Translations under genes and position numbers: made by a program
Assembly (NCBI RefSeq): GCF_003814745.1
Contig: NZ_RKRD01000001.1
Coordinates: forward strand, 372,001 to 436,000
Direction: 5' to 3'
DNA from: Hydrogenoanaerobacterium saccharovorans
GTDB taxonomy: Bacteria; Bacillota; Clostridia; Oscillospirales; Ruminococcaceae
Length of the DNA stretch: 64,000 nt
Part shown: piece by piece, positions 16,399-25,061 of the stretch
Numbering within the stretch: the stretch's first letter is position 1
Layout: every line of letters starts with the position of its first letter
The notes under the pieces: model-generated
What the model saw: the letters and a program-made list of their open reading frames with translations, nothing else
What the model was told of the DNA's origin: nothing
Database searches by the model: none

Positions 16399-16788
16399 TT
16401 GGATAAAGAGCTTGAGAAACAGGACAAAAAAATCAAACGGCTGTATACGCTTATTTGGTTTTTGGCATGTCCGCTTACATATGTGGCTGTCAATCTTGTA
16501 GGTTTCTTACAAATCAACATCGTATACTGGACGCTTCTTGTGGTGCCCGTTCTGTTGGCTGTTTATAATGTAAGGCAAGTACCCCCTGCAACAGTAAACA
16601 AAGCGACCGAATTAACCGATGGCGACCCGGATACACCACCGAGTGAATTGCCTGAGGCAGAGGAAGAGGAGACGGTTGCTGTAACCCGCACTCAGCGGAT
16701 AAAATTGCTTGTGCTTGCGATAAAACCACCGGTCATCATTGCAACCCCCATTTTGGTAACATTGATAGTGGATTTATGTGTAAAATAA
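16399..16788 (+). CDS. Small membrane protein of unknown function, probable frameshift at its start
   Basis: The open frame starts at TTG 16399 and encodes 129 residues: a charged N-terminus (DKELEKQDKKIKR), two membrane helices (about residues 14-58), an acidic cytoplasmic loop (PSELPEAEEEET) and a third membrane helix at the C-terminus. A GGGGAG site sits 7 bases before ATG 16385, but that ATG is in another frame and meets a stop after 38 codons. One extra A in the run of six at 16391-16396 would join this ATG to the frame as MSKKTLDKELEK. Either the true start is TTG, too far from the site, or there is a real or sequencing indel. Not recognised as a named family. Confidence 0.6.
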   Translation: MDKELEKQDKKIKRLYTLIWFLACPLTYVAVNLVGFLQINIVYWTLLVVPVLLAVYNVRQVPPATVNKATELTDGDPDTPPSELPEAEEEETVAVTRTQRIKLLVLAIKPPVIIATPILVTLIVDLCVK

Positions 16789-16790
16789 AA

Positions 16791-16829
16791 TGCAGGGTAT
16801 GGATACACCGGTATTCATGCCCTTTTTTG
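16791..16829 (+). terminator. Intrinsic terminator after the small membrane protein gene
   Basis: GCAGGGTATGGATA pairs, with G-U pairs, with TATTCATGCCC, followed by TTTTTTG. Confidence 0.75.
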
Positions 16830-16955
16830 TTGCAGGTCTGTAAATTATTTTGTTTAACTGTTGAGAAATTCCGCCTTGTTTGCTAAAATACAATTACGCA
16901 TACATATTTATATAAGACAAAAATTTTAAAAATGAGAAAGTAGAGTTGATGGTAG

Positions 16956-18218
16956 TTGGACACACCCAGTCCAGTCTTGTATTTTATATTGATTTTATTG
17001 CTTGCCGCTTCGGCATTTTTTTCTGCATCAGAAACGGCGCTGTCGTGTATGAACAGAATCCGCATACAAAATATGGCGGATGACGGGAATGACAATGCAA
17101 AACTGGCATTGCGCATAGTCGATAATTTTGACCGCATATTATCCACCATCCTTATCGGTAACAATGTGGTAAACCTTTCGGCATCTTCGATTGCCACTGT
17201 AGCGGCAACGGTACTGCTTGGCGCGTCGGGTGCTGCGGTATCCACCATTGTACTTACTGTTTTGGTGCTCATCTTTGGCGAGATACTGCCGAAAAGCTAT
17301 GCAAAAGAGCATGCCGAAATCATTGTGCTTCGCGTCGCCAAGCCGCTTTACTTTATACAGATTGTTCTATCACCGGTTGCATGGTTCTTTACTACGCTGC
17401 AAAAAACAGTAAAGTCAAAGCGTACAGAGACCGACCCGTCTGTAACGGAGCAAGAGCTGAAGACTATCATCCAAAACAGTGAGGTGGAAGGGGTACTCGA
17501 CGAGCAAGAGAGCGATATTATCCAATCGGCGCTGGATTTTGATGATACTACCGTGCAAGAAATTCTCATCCCCCGTGTGGATATGACAGCAATTGATATA
17601 GACGATGATTTGAATGACATTTTAAATGCCGCTGTTGAGCATGGGTATTCACGCATCCCTGTATATAAAAACTCCATCGACAATATTATTGGTATTATCT
17701 ACGGTAAAGATTTACTCAACTGCTTTGTGCATAAAAACAACATAGATATCCAGGATTTGGTTCGAAATTGCATCTATGTGCACCGTTCTAAAAAGATATC
17801 TGACCTGCTGAGTGATTTTAAACGGCAAAAACTGCACATGGCGATTGTTACCGATGAATATGGCGGTACTTTGGGGCTTGTGACAATGGAGGACATCTTG
17901 GAGGAGCTGGTAGGTGAAATCTGGGATGAGAGCGACGAGGTTACCCATGACATAGTGCGCATATCCGATACCTGCTGCGAAGTGCAGGGCGATTGCAATA
18001 TTGAAGATTTCTTTGAAGAAATAGGGTATCAGTGTAAGAATTTTGAATGCGAGTACTCCACGGTAGGCGGATGGGCACTCGAAATCCTCGAGCACATCCC
18101 GCAGGTGGGTGAAAGTTTTGTGTACGACACACTGCGGCTTACAGTTGCAGAAATGGATGAACAACGTATCGTCAAGTTGCGTGTGGATCTACTGCAAACG
18201 GCGGGGATTTCTTGCTGA
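16956..18218 (+). CDS. HlyC/CorC-type membrane protein (DUF21 - CBS pair - CorC_HlyC)
   Basis: A 420-residue protein of the CNNM/CorC family. Residues 1-190 form the DUF21 membrane domain with three to four helices (LSCMNRIRIQNMADDG), residues 200-330 a CBS pair (QEILIPRVDMTAID and GGTLGLVTMEDILEELVGEIWDE), and the C-terminus the FAD-binding-like CorC_HlyC domain (YSTVGGWALEILEHIPQVGE). Family members export magnesium or sodium, or regulate Mg/Co efflux. The only in-frame start near the family N-terminus is TTG; the site upstream is weak, so the start is less certain than the gene. Confidence 0.92.
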   Translation: MDTPSPVLYFILILLLAASAFFSASETALSCMNRIRIQNMADDGNDNAKLALRIVDNFDRILSTILIGNNVVNLSASSIATVAATVLLGASGAAVSTIVLTVLVLIFGEILPKSYAKEHAEIIVLRVAKPLYFIQIVLSPVAWFFTTLQKTVKSKRTETDPSVTEQELKTIIQNSEVEGVLDEQESDIIQSALDFDDTTVQEILIPRVDMTAIDIDDDLNDILNAAVEHGYSRIPVYKNSIDNIIGIIYGKDLLNCFVHKNNIDIQDLVRNCIYVHRSKKISDLLSDFKRQKLHMAIVTDEYGGTLGLVTMEDILEELVGEIWDESDEVTHDIVRISDTCCEVQGDCNIEDFFEEIGYQCKNFECEYSTVGGWALEILEHIPQVGESFVYDTLRLTVAEMDEQRIVKLRVDLLQTAGISC

Positions 18219-18228
18219 TGTTTGCCAT

Positions 18229-18258
18229 TTGCAGGCACTTGCCTTTCCGTGTTATAAT
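18229..18258 (+). promoter_or_regulatory. Sigma-A promoter for proBA
   Basis: TTGCAG at 18229-18234, an 18-base spacer, and TATAAT at 18253-18258. It lies 33 bases before the proB start. Confidence 0.65.
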
Positions 18259-18290
18259 AAAAGAATTGAAACATAAAAGGGGAACACATT

Positions 18291-19088
18291 GTGAGTTGTT
18301 TTCAAGACGCAAAAAGAGTTGTAATTAAAGTTGGAACATCCACCCTGACACATGAAACAGGGCTTGTTAATATCCGCAGGATAGAAGAGTTGGTTCAGGT
18401 TTTGTCCGACATCAAAAACAGCGGGAAAGAAATTATATTGGTATCTTCCGGTGCAATTGCGGTTGGTGTGGGTAAATTAGGGCTGAAAAATCGCCCGAGC
18501 GATACGCCCTCCAAGCAGGCGGTTGCCGCCATTGGTCAGTGCGAACTGATGTATATGTACGATAAGCTTTTTTCTGAATACAACCACAATGTGGCGCAAG
18601 TTTTGCTTACCCGCGATGTGATTGAATCGGATGCTCGAAAAGAAAATTGTATCAATGCTTTTGAGCGGCTGATGCAGATGAACACCATCCCTGTAGTAAA
18701 CGAAAATGATACTGTCTCGGTTGAAGAAATCGAGTTTGGCGATAACGATACGCTTTCTGCACTGGTTGCGGTTTTAACCAACGCCGATGCACTGGTGATT
18801 ATGAGCGATATTGACGGGCTATATGATGCAGACCCCCGTAAAGACCCACATGCAAAACTGATACCGCGTGTGGAAGAACTGGATGAAAGCATTGCCGAAA
18901 AAGCAGGCGGAGCGGGCTCTAACCGCGGTACAGGCGGTATGCTCACTAAAATACATGCCGCGCAAATTGCCTGCCCCAACGGTGTGGATATGGCGATTAT
19001 CAACGGTAAAAACCCGAAAAAGCTCTACGACCTGTTTGAGGGCAAACCGTTGGGAACTCATTTTGTAGCCAATAAAGTACAAAAGTAG
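18291..19088 (+). CDS. proB: Glutamate 5-kinase without PUA domain
   Basis: A 265-residue amino-acid-kinase-fold protein that makes glutamyl 5-phosphate, the first step of proline synthesis. Motifs include VIKVGTSTLTH near the N-terminus, VSSGAIAVG, NENDTVSVEEIEFGDNDTLSA and the nucleotide loop GTGGMLTKIHAA. The C-terminal PUA domain of the longer enzymes (about 100 residues in E. coli) is absent, as in several other Gram-positive ProB proteins. The start is GTG after GGGGAA. proA follows 60 bases downstream. Confidence 0.95.
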   Translation: MSCFQDAKRVVIKVGTSTLTHETGLVNIRRIEELVQVLSDIKNSGKEIILVSSGAIAVGVGKLGLKNRPSDTPSKQAVAAIGQCELMYMYDKLFSEYNHNVAQVLLTRDVIESDARKENCINAFERLMQMNTIPVVNENDTVSVEEIEFGDNDTLSALVAVLTNADALVIMSDIDGLYDADPRKDPHAKLIPRVEELDESIAEKAGGAGSNRGTGGMLTKIHAAQIACPNGVDMAIINGKNPKKLYDLFEGKPLGTHFVANKVQK

Positions 19089-19148
19089 GAATACGTAATT
19101 ATTAATTTGATATTGACAGATGCAGATTTGGAGAAAGGAGGCCCATCT

Positions 19149-20393
19149 ATGACTGACATGCAAAAACTGGGCGAACGTGCGAAACAGGCGTCTTATACAC
19201 TTGCTGCCGCAAATGCAGGGCTTAAAAATACTGCACTGTACGCAATCGGTACACAGCTGACAAAACGCTGCGATGAAATTATAGCAGCAAACGCAGAAGA
19301 TATTGTGGCGGCACGCGAAAACGGCATGAGTGACGCAATGATAGATAGGTTGACACTCACCAAGGAACGCCTGAATGGCATTGTTTCTGCGGTGAACAGC
19401 GTTGCTATGATGGATGACCCCGTAGGCGAGGTACTCGGCGGTGCTACCCGTCCAAACGGTATCCGTATAGTAAAAACACGTGTACCAATGGGCGTGATCG
19501 GTATTATATTTGAGGCACGCCCCAATGTCACGGTAGATGCAGCGGCATTGTGCCTTAAATCGGGCAATGCCTGTATTTTACGCGGCGGTAAAGAGGCGAT
19601 TTACTCGAATACCGCACTTGCAAACATTATGCGCGACGCCATTGCACAGGCTGGGCTGCCTGCCGACTGCATTTTGCTTGTGGAAGACACCTCGCGTGAG
19701 AGTGCAAATGAGATGATGCGCCTTTCGGGGTACCTCGATGTACTCATACCGCGCGGCGGTGCGGGGCTGATTCGGGCTGTGGTGCAGAATGCCACCGTTC
19801 CGGTAATCGAAACAGGCACAGGCAACTGCCATGTATATGTAGATTACAATGCCGACCTTACTATGGCAACCGATATTATTGTAAACGCAAAAACACAGCG
19901 CCCTTCGGTTTGCAATGCGGCAGAAACATTATTGGTGCATAAGGATATTGCCGAAAAATTTTTGCCGCAGGCGGCACAGGCACTTGCCAAAAAACATGTC
20001 AAGCTGCTTGGATGTGAACGTACCCGCGCAATTCTTAAGGGCGTTGCACCTGCAACCCAAGAAGATTATGCTACAGAGTTTTTAGATTATATTCTTGCGG
20101 TGCGTGTGGTAGATAATGTGGACGATGCAATTGCACACATTACGCGTTACAGCACCCGCCACAGCGAATGTATTGTTACCCGCGATTACGAAAACAGCCA
20201 AAAATTTATGCAGCGAGTTGATGCGGCGGCGGTTTACGTCAATGCATCTACACGGTTTACCGATGGCGGCGAGTTTGGTTTTGGTGCAGAGATTGGTATC
20301 TCCACACAAAAATTGCATGCACGTGGGCCTATGGGGCTTCGTGAAATGACAACCTATAAATATTTGGTTTATGGCGAAGGGCAAATTCGATGA
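19149..20393 (+). CDS. proA: Glutamate-5-semialdehyde dehydrogenase (gamma-glutamyl phosphate reductase)
   Basis: A 414-residue ProA, which reduces glutamyl phosphate to the semialdehyde with NADPH. The start chosen is ATG 19149, just after an AAAGGAGG site; an upstream in-frame start at 19107 has no such site. The catalytic cysteine is in AKTQRPSVCNAAETLLVH near residue 257, and the substrate/NADP loops GVIGIIFEARPNVT and GEFGFGAEIGISTQKLHARGP are intact. It acts with ProB, which lacks its PUA domain here. Confidence 0.97.
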   Translation: MTDMQKLGERAKQASYTLAAANAGLKNTALYAIGTQLTKRCDEIIAANAEDIVAARENGMSDAMIDRLTLTKERLNGIVSAVNSVAMMDDPVGEVLGGATRPNGIRIVKTRVPMGVIGIIFEARPNVTVDAAALCLKSGNACILRGGKEAIYSNTALANIMRDAIAQAGLPADCILLVEDTSRESANEMMRLSGYLDVLIPRGGAGLIRAVVQNATVPVIETGTGNCHVYVDYNADLTMATDIIVNAKTQRPSVCNAAETLLVHKDIAEKFLPQAAQALAKKHVKLLGCERTRAILKGVAPATQEDYATEFLDYILAVRVVDNVDDAIAHITRYSTRHSECIVTRDYENSQKFMQRVDAAAVYVNASTRFTDGGEFGFGAEIGISTQKLHARGPMGLREMTTYKYLVYGEGQIR

Positions 20394-20470
20394 ACCCTTT
20401 AAAAAATTAAGACTGAGCATTATCAATCGGCCAAAATGGCTGCAAGCGGCGACTGCCGTGGGAGGTATGG

Positions 20471-21337
20471 ATGGAAAATAAAAGATCGAGTATTGTAAAG
20501 ACAACCATGAACCGCAGAAAACGTAAAACGCTTGGCACCATCGGTATTGTGGTTTTTGCAATGGCGGTAATCGGGTTTATTACCGTTGCGATTACCAGTA
20601 TTAACATGACCGGTAGGATTTTGGATAACACCAAAGAAAAGCAGAAGTTGGAGCATTTTATTCTGCCGGTGATTATGTTTGACCCATTAACCTTTGATTC
20701 GCCGCAAAATGCAGACCCGCTGATGCTGCTGCAATCGTCGGTTTGGAGCACGCTGCTTTCAAAAGACCGTGACCAGTTTGTAAAAGACGATTACGGCATG
20801 ATTATTTTGCCTGCAACCGATGTAGATGTTCAGGCAGCAAAGCTGTTTGGGCCGGATGTAAAGTTGCAGCATAAAAGCTTTGGTGACTATGAAATCAGCT
20901 ATGTTTACGACGAGGAGCTAAAGGCTTACAATATCCCCGTTGCAACACAGATGGCGGTTTACACCCCCAAAATTTTAAAGATTACGCATAAAGGTGATTT
21001 GTATACGCTTGAAGTTGGCTATATCCCGCCGGGCAACCTGTGGCAGACCGACGCAGAAGGCAATACCTACGAGCCCGAGCCGGATAAAATCATGCTGGTA
21101 GAACTGAAAAAGGTGAAGGGCGGCTACAACATTGTAGCACTTAAAGACGGCCCCGATACCCAAGGGGTTGACCCAAGCCAGGCACAGCTTGTGACACCGC
21201 AGGTGTCTAGCATTGATGAGGACGAGCTTGCCTCGGAAGACGAGAGTGCCGCTGAAAACGGAGAAGATACATCATCAGGCGAGGATATTGAAAACAGCAG
21301 TTCATCATCTGCTTCTTCTGAAAGTTCATCGAAATAA
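20471..21337 (+). CDS. Membrane-anchored extracytoplasmic protein of unknown function
   Basis: A 288-residue protein with a basic N-terminus (NRRKRKTLGTI), one membrane anchor at about residues 22-46, and a mixed alpha/beta outer domain of about 190 residues (conserved-looking stretches DDYGMIILPATDVDVQ and VGYIPPGNLWQTDAEG). The last 50 residues are low-complexity and acidic, ending in Ser and Glu. It is not recognised. It follows proA by 77 bases after a weak site (GGGAGG), and a strong terminator closes the unit. The serine-rich tail suggests a linker or exposed end. Confidence 0.85.
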   Translation: MENKRSSIVKTTMNRRKRKTLGTIGIVVFAMAVIGFITVAITSINMTGRILDNTKEKQKLEHFILPVIMFDPLTFDSPQNADPLMLLQSSVWSTLLSKDRDQFVKDDYGMIILPATDVDVQAAKLFGPDVKLQHKSFGDYEISYVYDEELKAYNIPVATQMAVYTPKILKITHKGDLYTLEVGYIPPGNLWQTDAEGNTYEPEPDKIMLVELKKVKGGYNIVALKDGPDTQGVDPSQAQLVTPQVSSIDEDELASEDESAAENGEDTSSGEDIENSSSSSASSESSSK

Positions 21338-21376
21338 AAATACAGGGAGTAATTTAATTACTCCCTGTATTTTTTA
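21336..21376. terminator. Bidirectional terminator between the unknown membrane protein and tatD
   Basis: AAATACAGGGAGTAATT pairs with AATTACTCCCTGTATTT; T-runs lie on both sides, serving the plus-strand gene ending at 21337 and the minus-strand gene ending at 21387. Confidence 0.9.
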
Positions 21377-21386
21377 TGTTTAAAGG

Positions 21387-22163
21387 TCACTCTATAGAGA
21401 TATGAAACAGTTCACACACATTTTGACAGGTAATATCAAACAGGTGTTGTGGTTGAATCCCTTTTATTTCGGCAATCTTACTGCCGGTATGCACCAGCAT
21501 GCCGCTGTCACATCGTTTGCCGCGGTTGGGTTCGGGTGCCATGTAAGGACAGTCTGTTTCTATCAGCAAGCGGTCAAGCGGGATGGCTTGTACCGCTTCA
21601 ATTGCTTTTTTGGCGTTTTTAAAGGTTACCACACCGGTGAAACCGAGGTACATTCCCAGTTTCAGCACTTCTTTTGCCATTTCGGCACTTCCGCTGTAGC
21701 AATGTAGTACCCCGTGCGGGCGGTATTTGTGCAGAAGCTCCATTGTGTCCTGGTGAGCGTCACGGTCGTGTATGATGACAGGGAGATTCAATTCAGCTGC
21801 AAGCTGTAACTGACGCTCAAACACGGCCCGCTGTACTTCTCGCGGGGAAGCATCGTCGTAGTAATAATCTAAGCCAATCTCGCCGATAGCAACCACTTTC
21901 GGCTGCTTTGCCAATTGCGAGAGTGTTGTAAGGTCATCTTCTGTAAAACAGTATGCCGCATCGGGGTGAACACCCACGGCACAATATACTTGCGGGTAAC
22001 GCTGTGCCAAAGCCAACGAAGTTTGGCAAGATTCCATGCTCGAAGCGGCATTGACTATCCCGCGCACACCGTTTGCAAATAGGTTACTGAGTAGTTCATG
22101 GCGGTCTTCTTCGAAACGTTCGTCGTCATAATGTGCGTGAGAATCAAAGATATTTTGATACAT
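21387..22163 (-). CDS. tatD: TatD-family metal-dependent deoxyribonuclease
   Basis: A 258-residue TIM-barrel hydrolase. The metal ligands are seen in FDSHAHYDD at the N-terminus, AIGEIGLDYYYD, HDRDAH and LLIETDCPYMAP near the C-terminus. TatD proteins are 3'-5' DNases or general nucleic acid hydrolases. It lies 81 bases after metG on the same strand, a common order in Firmicutes, but a terminator hairpin stands between the two. Confidence 0.93.
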   Translation of the reverse strand: MYQNIFDSHAHYDDERFEEDRHELLSNLFANGVRGIVNAASSMESCQTSLALAQRYPQVYCAVGVHPDAAYCFTEDDLTTLSQLAKQPKVVAIGEIGLDYYYDDASPREVQRAVFERQLQLAAELNLPVIIHDRDAHQDTMELLHKYRPHGVLHCYSGSAEMAKEVLKLGMYLGFTGVVTFKNAKKAIEAVQAIPLDRLLIETDCPYMAPEPNRGKRCDSGMLVHTGSKIAEIKGIQPQHLFDITCQNVCELFHISIE

Positions 22164-22182
22164 CGCAAAACCCCCTTGGTTG

Positions 22183-22210
22183 AAAAAAGGCGGAGATGAA
22201 TCTCCGCCCC
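22183..22210 (-). terminator. Terminator hairpin between metG and tatD
   Basis: On the minus strand GGCGGAGA and TCTCCGCC pair across a four-base loop and are followed by TTTTTT. The tatD ribosome-binding site (AAGGGGG) comes right after, so this may set tatD expression by partial read-through. Confidence 0.85.
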
Positions 22211-22244
22211 CATAATTTTTAATGCGTTTTATACAATGTGTATT

Positions 22245-24218
22245 TTAGCGGACGGTAGATCCGTTGGGCACACTTTCATCCACAAACAGTACCTTAACGT
22301 CGTTTTCGCCCGCATCTGCAGCAAGAATCATCCCGTTGCTTTCTACCCCGCGCAATTTAGCGGGCTTGAGGTTGGATACAACCACAACTTTTTTGCCGAT
22401 TAAATCATCGGGCGCATACCATGATGCAATGCCCGAAACTACCTGACGCAGTGTATCGGTACCGTCGTCCAACTGCAATTTCAGCAGTTTGTCCGATTTT
22501 TCTACCTTGATACATTCTTTGATTTGAGCAACTTTGAGCGCAACTTTTGCAAAATCATCGATGGTAATAAGGGTTGCAACACCTTCCGGCACAGCTTTTT
22601 TTGCCTCAGCCTTGGGTGCCTGCGCTTTTGCAATTGCCGCTTGTTTTGCAGCGTGTTCTTCTTCCAACAGGGCAAGCTCTTTTGCTGTATCAATGCGGGG
22701 AAACAGCGTCTCGCCCTTTGTTACAGCAACATCCAACGGGAGTTTGCCGAATTCCGAAGTGCTATCGTAAGTGCGCAGTTCTTGTGCAGCACCAATTTGG
22801 TTGAGTATCTTTTCAGAAGTTGCAGGCATTACAGGGCAAAGCAATACCGCTGCAATACGAATGGATTCAAGAAGATTGTACATTACCGTTGCAAGACGGG
22901 GTGCATTTGCTTCGTCTTTTGCCAAAACCCACGGTGCCGTTTCATCAATATATTTGTTGGTACGTGAAATCAGTTTAAAAACATCAATGAGAGCCTGCTG
23001 AAATGCATAGCGCTCCATCGAAGCATCGTATTTTGCCTTCAGTGCGTTAGCCATGCCGATAAGTTCCTCATCCAGTACATCGGCTTTGCGCTGTACCGGC
23101 AGTTTGCCGCCAAAATATTTTTCCACCATCGAAACAGTGCGCGATACAAGGTTGCCAAGGTCGTTTGCAAGGTCGGCATTGATACGGTTGATGAGCGCTT
23201 CGTTGGTGAACACGCCGTCCGAGCCAAACGGGAACTCACGCATTAAGAAATAGCGAAGAGAATCCACGCCGTAACGTTCGCAAAGTACAACAGGGTCCAC
23301 CACGTTGCCCTTCGATTTGCTCATTTTACCGCCGTCAATCAGCAGCCAGCCATGACCAAATACCTTTTTCGGCAGGGGCAGGTCAAGTGCCATCAGCATA
23401 GCCGGCCAAATGATGGTGTGAAAACGAGTGATTTCTTTGCCGACAAACTGCACATCGGCAGGCCAGTATTTATCAAAGTCATTGTATTTATCGTTGCCGT
23501 AGCCCAGTGCGGTGATGTAGTTTGACAGTGCATCAATCCAAACATAAACCACGTGCTTGGGGTCGAAATCGACGGGAACACCCCAATCGAAAGTGGTACG
23601 CGACACACAAAGGTCTTCCAACCCTGGTTTGATAAAGTTGTTAATCATCTCGTTGAGGCGGGATGCAGGCTCTACAAAATCGGGGTGTTGCTCGTAGTAT
23701 TTAACAAGCTTGTCCGCGTAGTTAGAAAGACGGAAGAAATATGCCTCTTCCTCGGCGTCAATCACATCGCGCCCGCAGTCGGGGCATTTGCCGTCAACCA
23801 GCTGGCTTTCTGTCCAAAAAGATTCACAAGGCGTGCAGTATTTGCCTTTGTAAACAGATTTATAGATATCGCCTTTATCGTAAAGCTTTTTAAAAATCTT
23901 TTTAACCGATTCCACATGGTAATCGTCCGTGGTACGGATAAAACGGTGCTCCGAAATGTTCATCAGCTTCCACAAATCTTTAATGCCATCCACTATGTGG
24001 TCGACATACTGCTGTGGGGTTACACCGGCATCCTCAGCCTTTTGCTGGATTTTTTGCCCGTGCTCGTCGGTACCGGTGAGAAACATGACATCAAACCCCT
24101 GCATTCGCTTAAACCTCGCCATGGTGTCTGTTGCTACTGTGCAGTAGCTGTGTCCGATGTGAAGTTTGTCGGACGGATAATAGATTGGGGTGGTAATGTA
24201 GAAATTACCCTTGCTCAT
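22245..24218 (-). CDS. metG: Methionyl-tRNA synthetase with C-terminal tRNA-binding domain
   Basis: A 657-residue class I synthetase. The start is MSKGNFYIT, with an AGGAGGAG site; a longer frame upstream adds 34 non-conserved residues. The HIGH-equivalent HIGHS is near residue 22, four zinc-binding cysteines are in CTPCESF and CPDCG near residues 130-150, and KMSKSKGN is near residue 300. The C-terminal 105 residues form the Trbp111-like tRNA-binding domain (LKVAQIKECIKVEKSDKLL), fused as in many Firmicutes. A strong promoter lies upstream. Confidence 0.97.
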   Translation of the reverse strand: MSKGNFYITTPIYYPSDKLHIGHSYCTVATDTMARFKRMQGFDVMFLTGTDEHGQKIQQKAEDAGVTPQQYVDHIVDGIKDLWKLMNISEHRFIRTTDDYHVESVKKIFKKLYDKGDIYKSVYKGKYCTPCESFWTESQLVDGKCPDCGRDVIDAEEEAYFFRLSNYADKLVKYYEQHPDFVEPASRLNEMINNFIKPGLEDLCVSRTTFDWGVPVDFDPKHVVYVWIDALSNYITALGYGNDKYNDFDKYWPADVQFVGKEITRFHTIIWPAMLMALDLPLPKKVFGHGWLLIDGGKMSKSKGNVVDPVVLCERYGVDSLRYFLMREFPFGSDGVFTNEALINRINADLANDLGNLVSRTVSMVEKYFGGKLPVQRKADVLDEELIGMANALKAKYDASMERYAFQQALIDVFKLISRTNKYIDETAPWVLAKDEANAPRLATVMYNLLESIRIAAVLLCPVMPATSEKILNQIGAAQELRTYDSTSEFGKLPLDVAVTKGETLFPRIDTAKELALLEEEHAAKQAAIAKAQAPKAEAKKAVPEGVATLITIDDFAKVALKVAQIKECIKVEKSDKLLKLQLDDGTDTLRQVVSGIASWYAPDDLIGKKVVVVSNLKPAKLRGVESNGMILAADAGENDVKVLFVDESVPNGSTVR

Positions 24219-24272
24219 TAAAACTCCTCCTAGCAAATGATGGTTTGATAACATGTTTATGTTAACCTTATT

Positions 24273-24301
24273 ATTATACCATGTGGTAGGGGTACATACA
24301 A
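24273..24301 (-). promoter_or_regulatory. Sigma-A promoter for metG
   Basis: On the minus strand TTGTAT (24301-24296), a 17-base spacer, and TATAAT (24278-24273). It is about 55 bases before the metG start, so there is no room for a T-box leader. Confidence 0.8.
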
Positions 24302-24355
24302 GTTTGGGATACGAAAACAACTAGGAGTATAAAAATATGAATTTTAAAAAATGGG

Positions 24356-24383
24356 TTGGATTTTACTTAGAAAGTGTTATAAT
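24356..24383 (+). promoter_or_regulatory. Sigma-A promoter for the DUF3006-like gene
   Basis: TTGGAT at 24356-24361, a 16-base spacer, TATAAT at 24378-24383. It lies inside a longer in-frame reading that begins at 24337, which argues that translation really begins later. Confidence 0.65.
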
Positions 24384-24417
24384 AGTATTATTGACATTTT
24401 ACATAAGGAGTACCGCT

Positions 24418-24579
24418 ATGAACCCCATTGAATATATTGTGAAGCAGATTAACGGCGACTATGCGGTATTGGTATCTGCACAGGGGATAGAAAATACCGT
24501 TGCTATGGCGTTGCTGCCCCCCGAAACAGATGAGGGAATGCGTTTACTGTGGCAAAATTTTGAATATACCATTGTTTAA
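24418..24579 (+). CDS. Small DUF3006-like protein, 53 residues
   Basis: The ATG at 24418 has an AAGGAG site 7 bases upstream, and its own promoter lies just before. The longer in-frame start at 24337 lies upstream of that promoter's transcription start and has no good site. The protein has the look of DUF3006: a first strand with IVKQINGDYAVLV, then LLPPETDEGMRLLW near the end. Such proteins are small beta-barrels of unknown function. It stands alone between metG and the serine tRNAs. Confidence 0.7.
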   Translation: MNPIEYIVKQINGDYAVLVSAQGIENTVAMALLPPETDEGMRLLWQNFEYTIV

Positions 24580-24612
24580 TTGGTAGATATCACTGGAACA
24601 AAAGGTTTTTCC

Positions 24613-24641
24613 TTGACTTTATGATTATTTTATGGTATTAT
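24613..24641 (+). promoter_or_regulatory. Promoter for the serine tRNA pair
   Basis: TTGACT at 24613-24618 and TATTAT at 24636-24641 with a 17-base spacer. TATAAT at 24639 gives a spacer of 20, so the first reading is preferred. It ends 20 bases before the first tRNA. Confidence 0.6.
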
Positions 24642-24660
24642 AATTTGCGTCACGAAAAAT

Positions 24661-24748
<88 letters not shown>

Positions 24749-24791
24749 TTACTTTTTGTAAAACATAATATTTTTATTGGCAGCTAAATTT

Positions 24792-24882
24792 GGAGATGTA
24801 CCCAAGTTGGTGAAGGGGCTCCCCTGCTAAGGGAGTAGGTCGGGAAACCGGCGCGAGAGTTCGAGTCTCTCCATCTCCGCCA
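24792..24882 (+). tRNA. tRNA-Ser (anticodon GCT)
   Basis: Acceptor GGAGATG pairs with CATCTCC, followed by G and an encoded CCA. The anticodon arm CTCCC-CTGCTAA-GGGAG gives GCT, reading AGC/AGU. A long variable arm (TAGGTCGGGAAACCGGCGC) and T-loop AGTTCGAGTCT are present. It is 44 bases after tRNA-Ser(TGA) and probably in the same transcript. Confidence 0.97.
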
Positions 24883-24919
24883 AAAACCGCTTAAACACTG
24901 CGTTTAAGCGGTTTTTTTA
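24883..24919 (+). terminator. Intrinsic terminator after the tRNA pair
   Basis: AACCGCTTAAAC pairs with GTTTAAGCGGTT across ACTGC, followed by a T-run. Confidence 0.9.
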
Positions 24920-25002
24920 TTGCTTATAATTCCATTAACTATGCTGTGAAATATTCATTATTATAATGCTATGAGTTAGAATGGGATAATCTACAAGATA
25001 AG

Positions 25003-25048
25003 GAAAGCCGAGGCATGCAGAGTTTTTTTGCTACACGCCTCGGCTTTC
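25003..25048. other. Hairpin between tRNA-Ser terminator and the Met/Asn/Pro-rich gene
   Basis: GAAAGCCGAGGC at 25003-25014 pairs perfectly with GCCTCGGCTTTC at 25037-25048 across a 22-base loop that contains seven T residues. It lies 13 bases past the stop of the minus-strand gene, so it probably acts as its transcript end, although no T-run follows the stem on either strand. Confidence 0.55.
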
Positions 25049-25061
25049 GATTTACAATATA

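Noticed and set aside
23553..24221. 222-codon plus-strand frame over metG
   Set aside because: It is antisense to a conserved synthetase; no family resemblance.
24219..24336. T-box riboswitch before metG
   Set aside because: The promoter lies only about 55 bases before the start, so there is not enough leader for a T-box.
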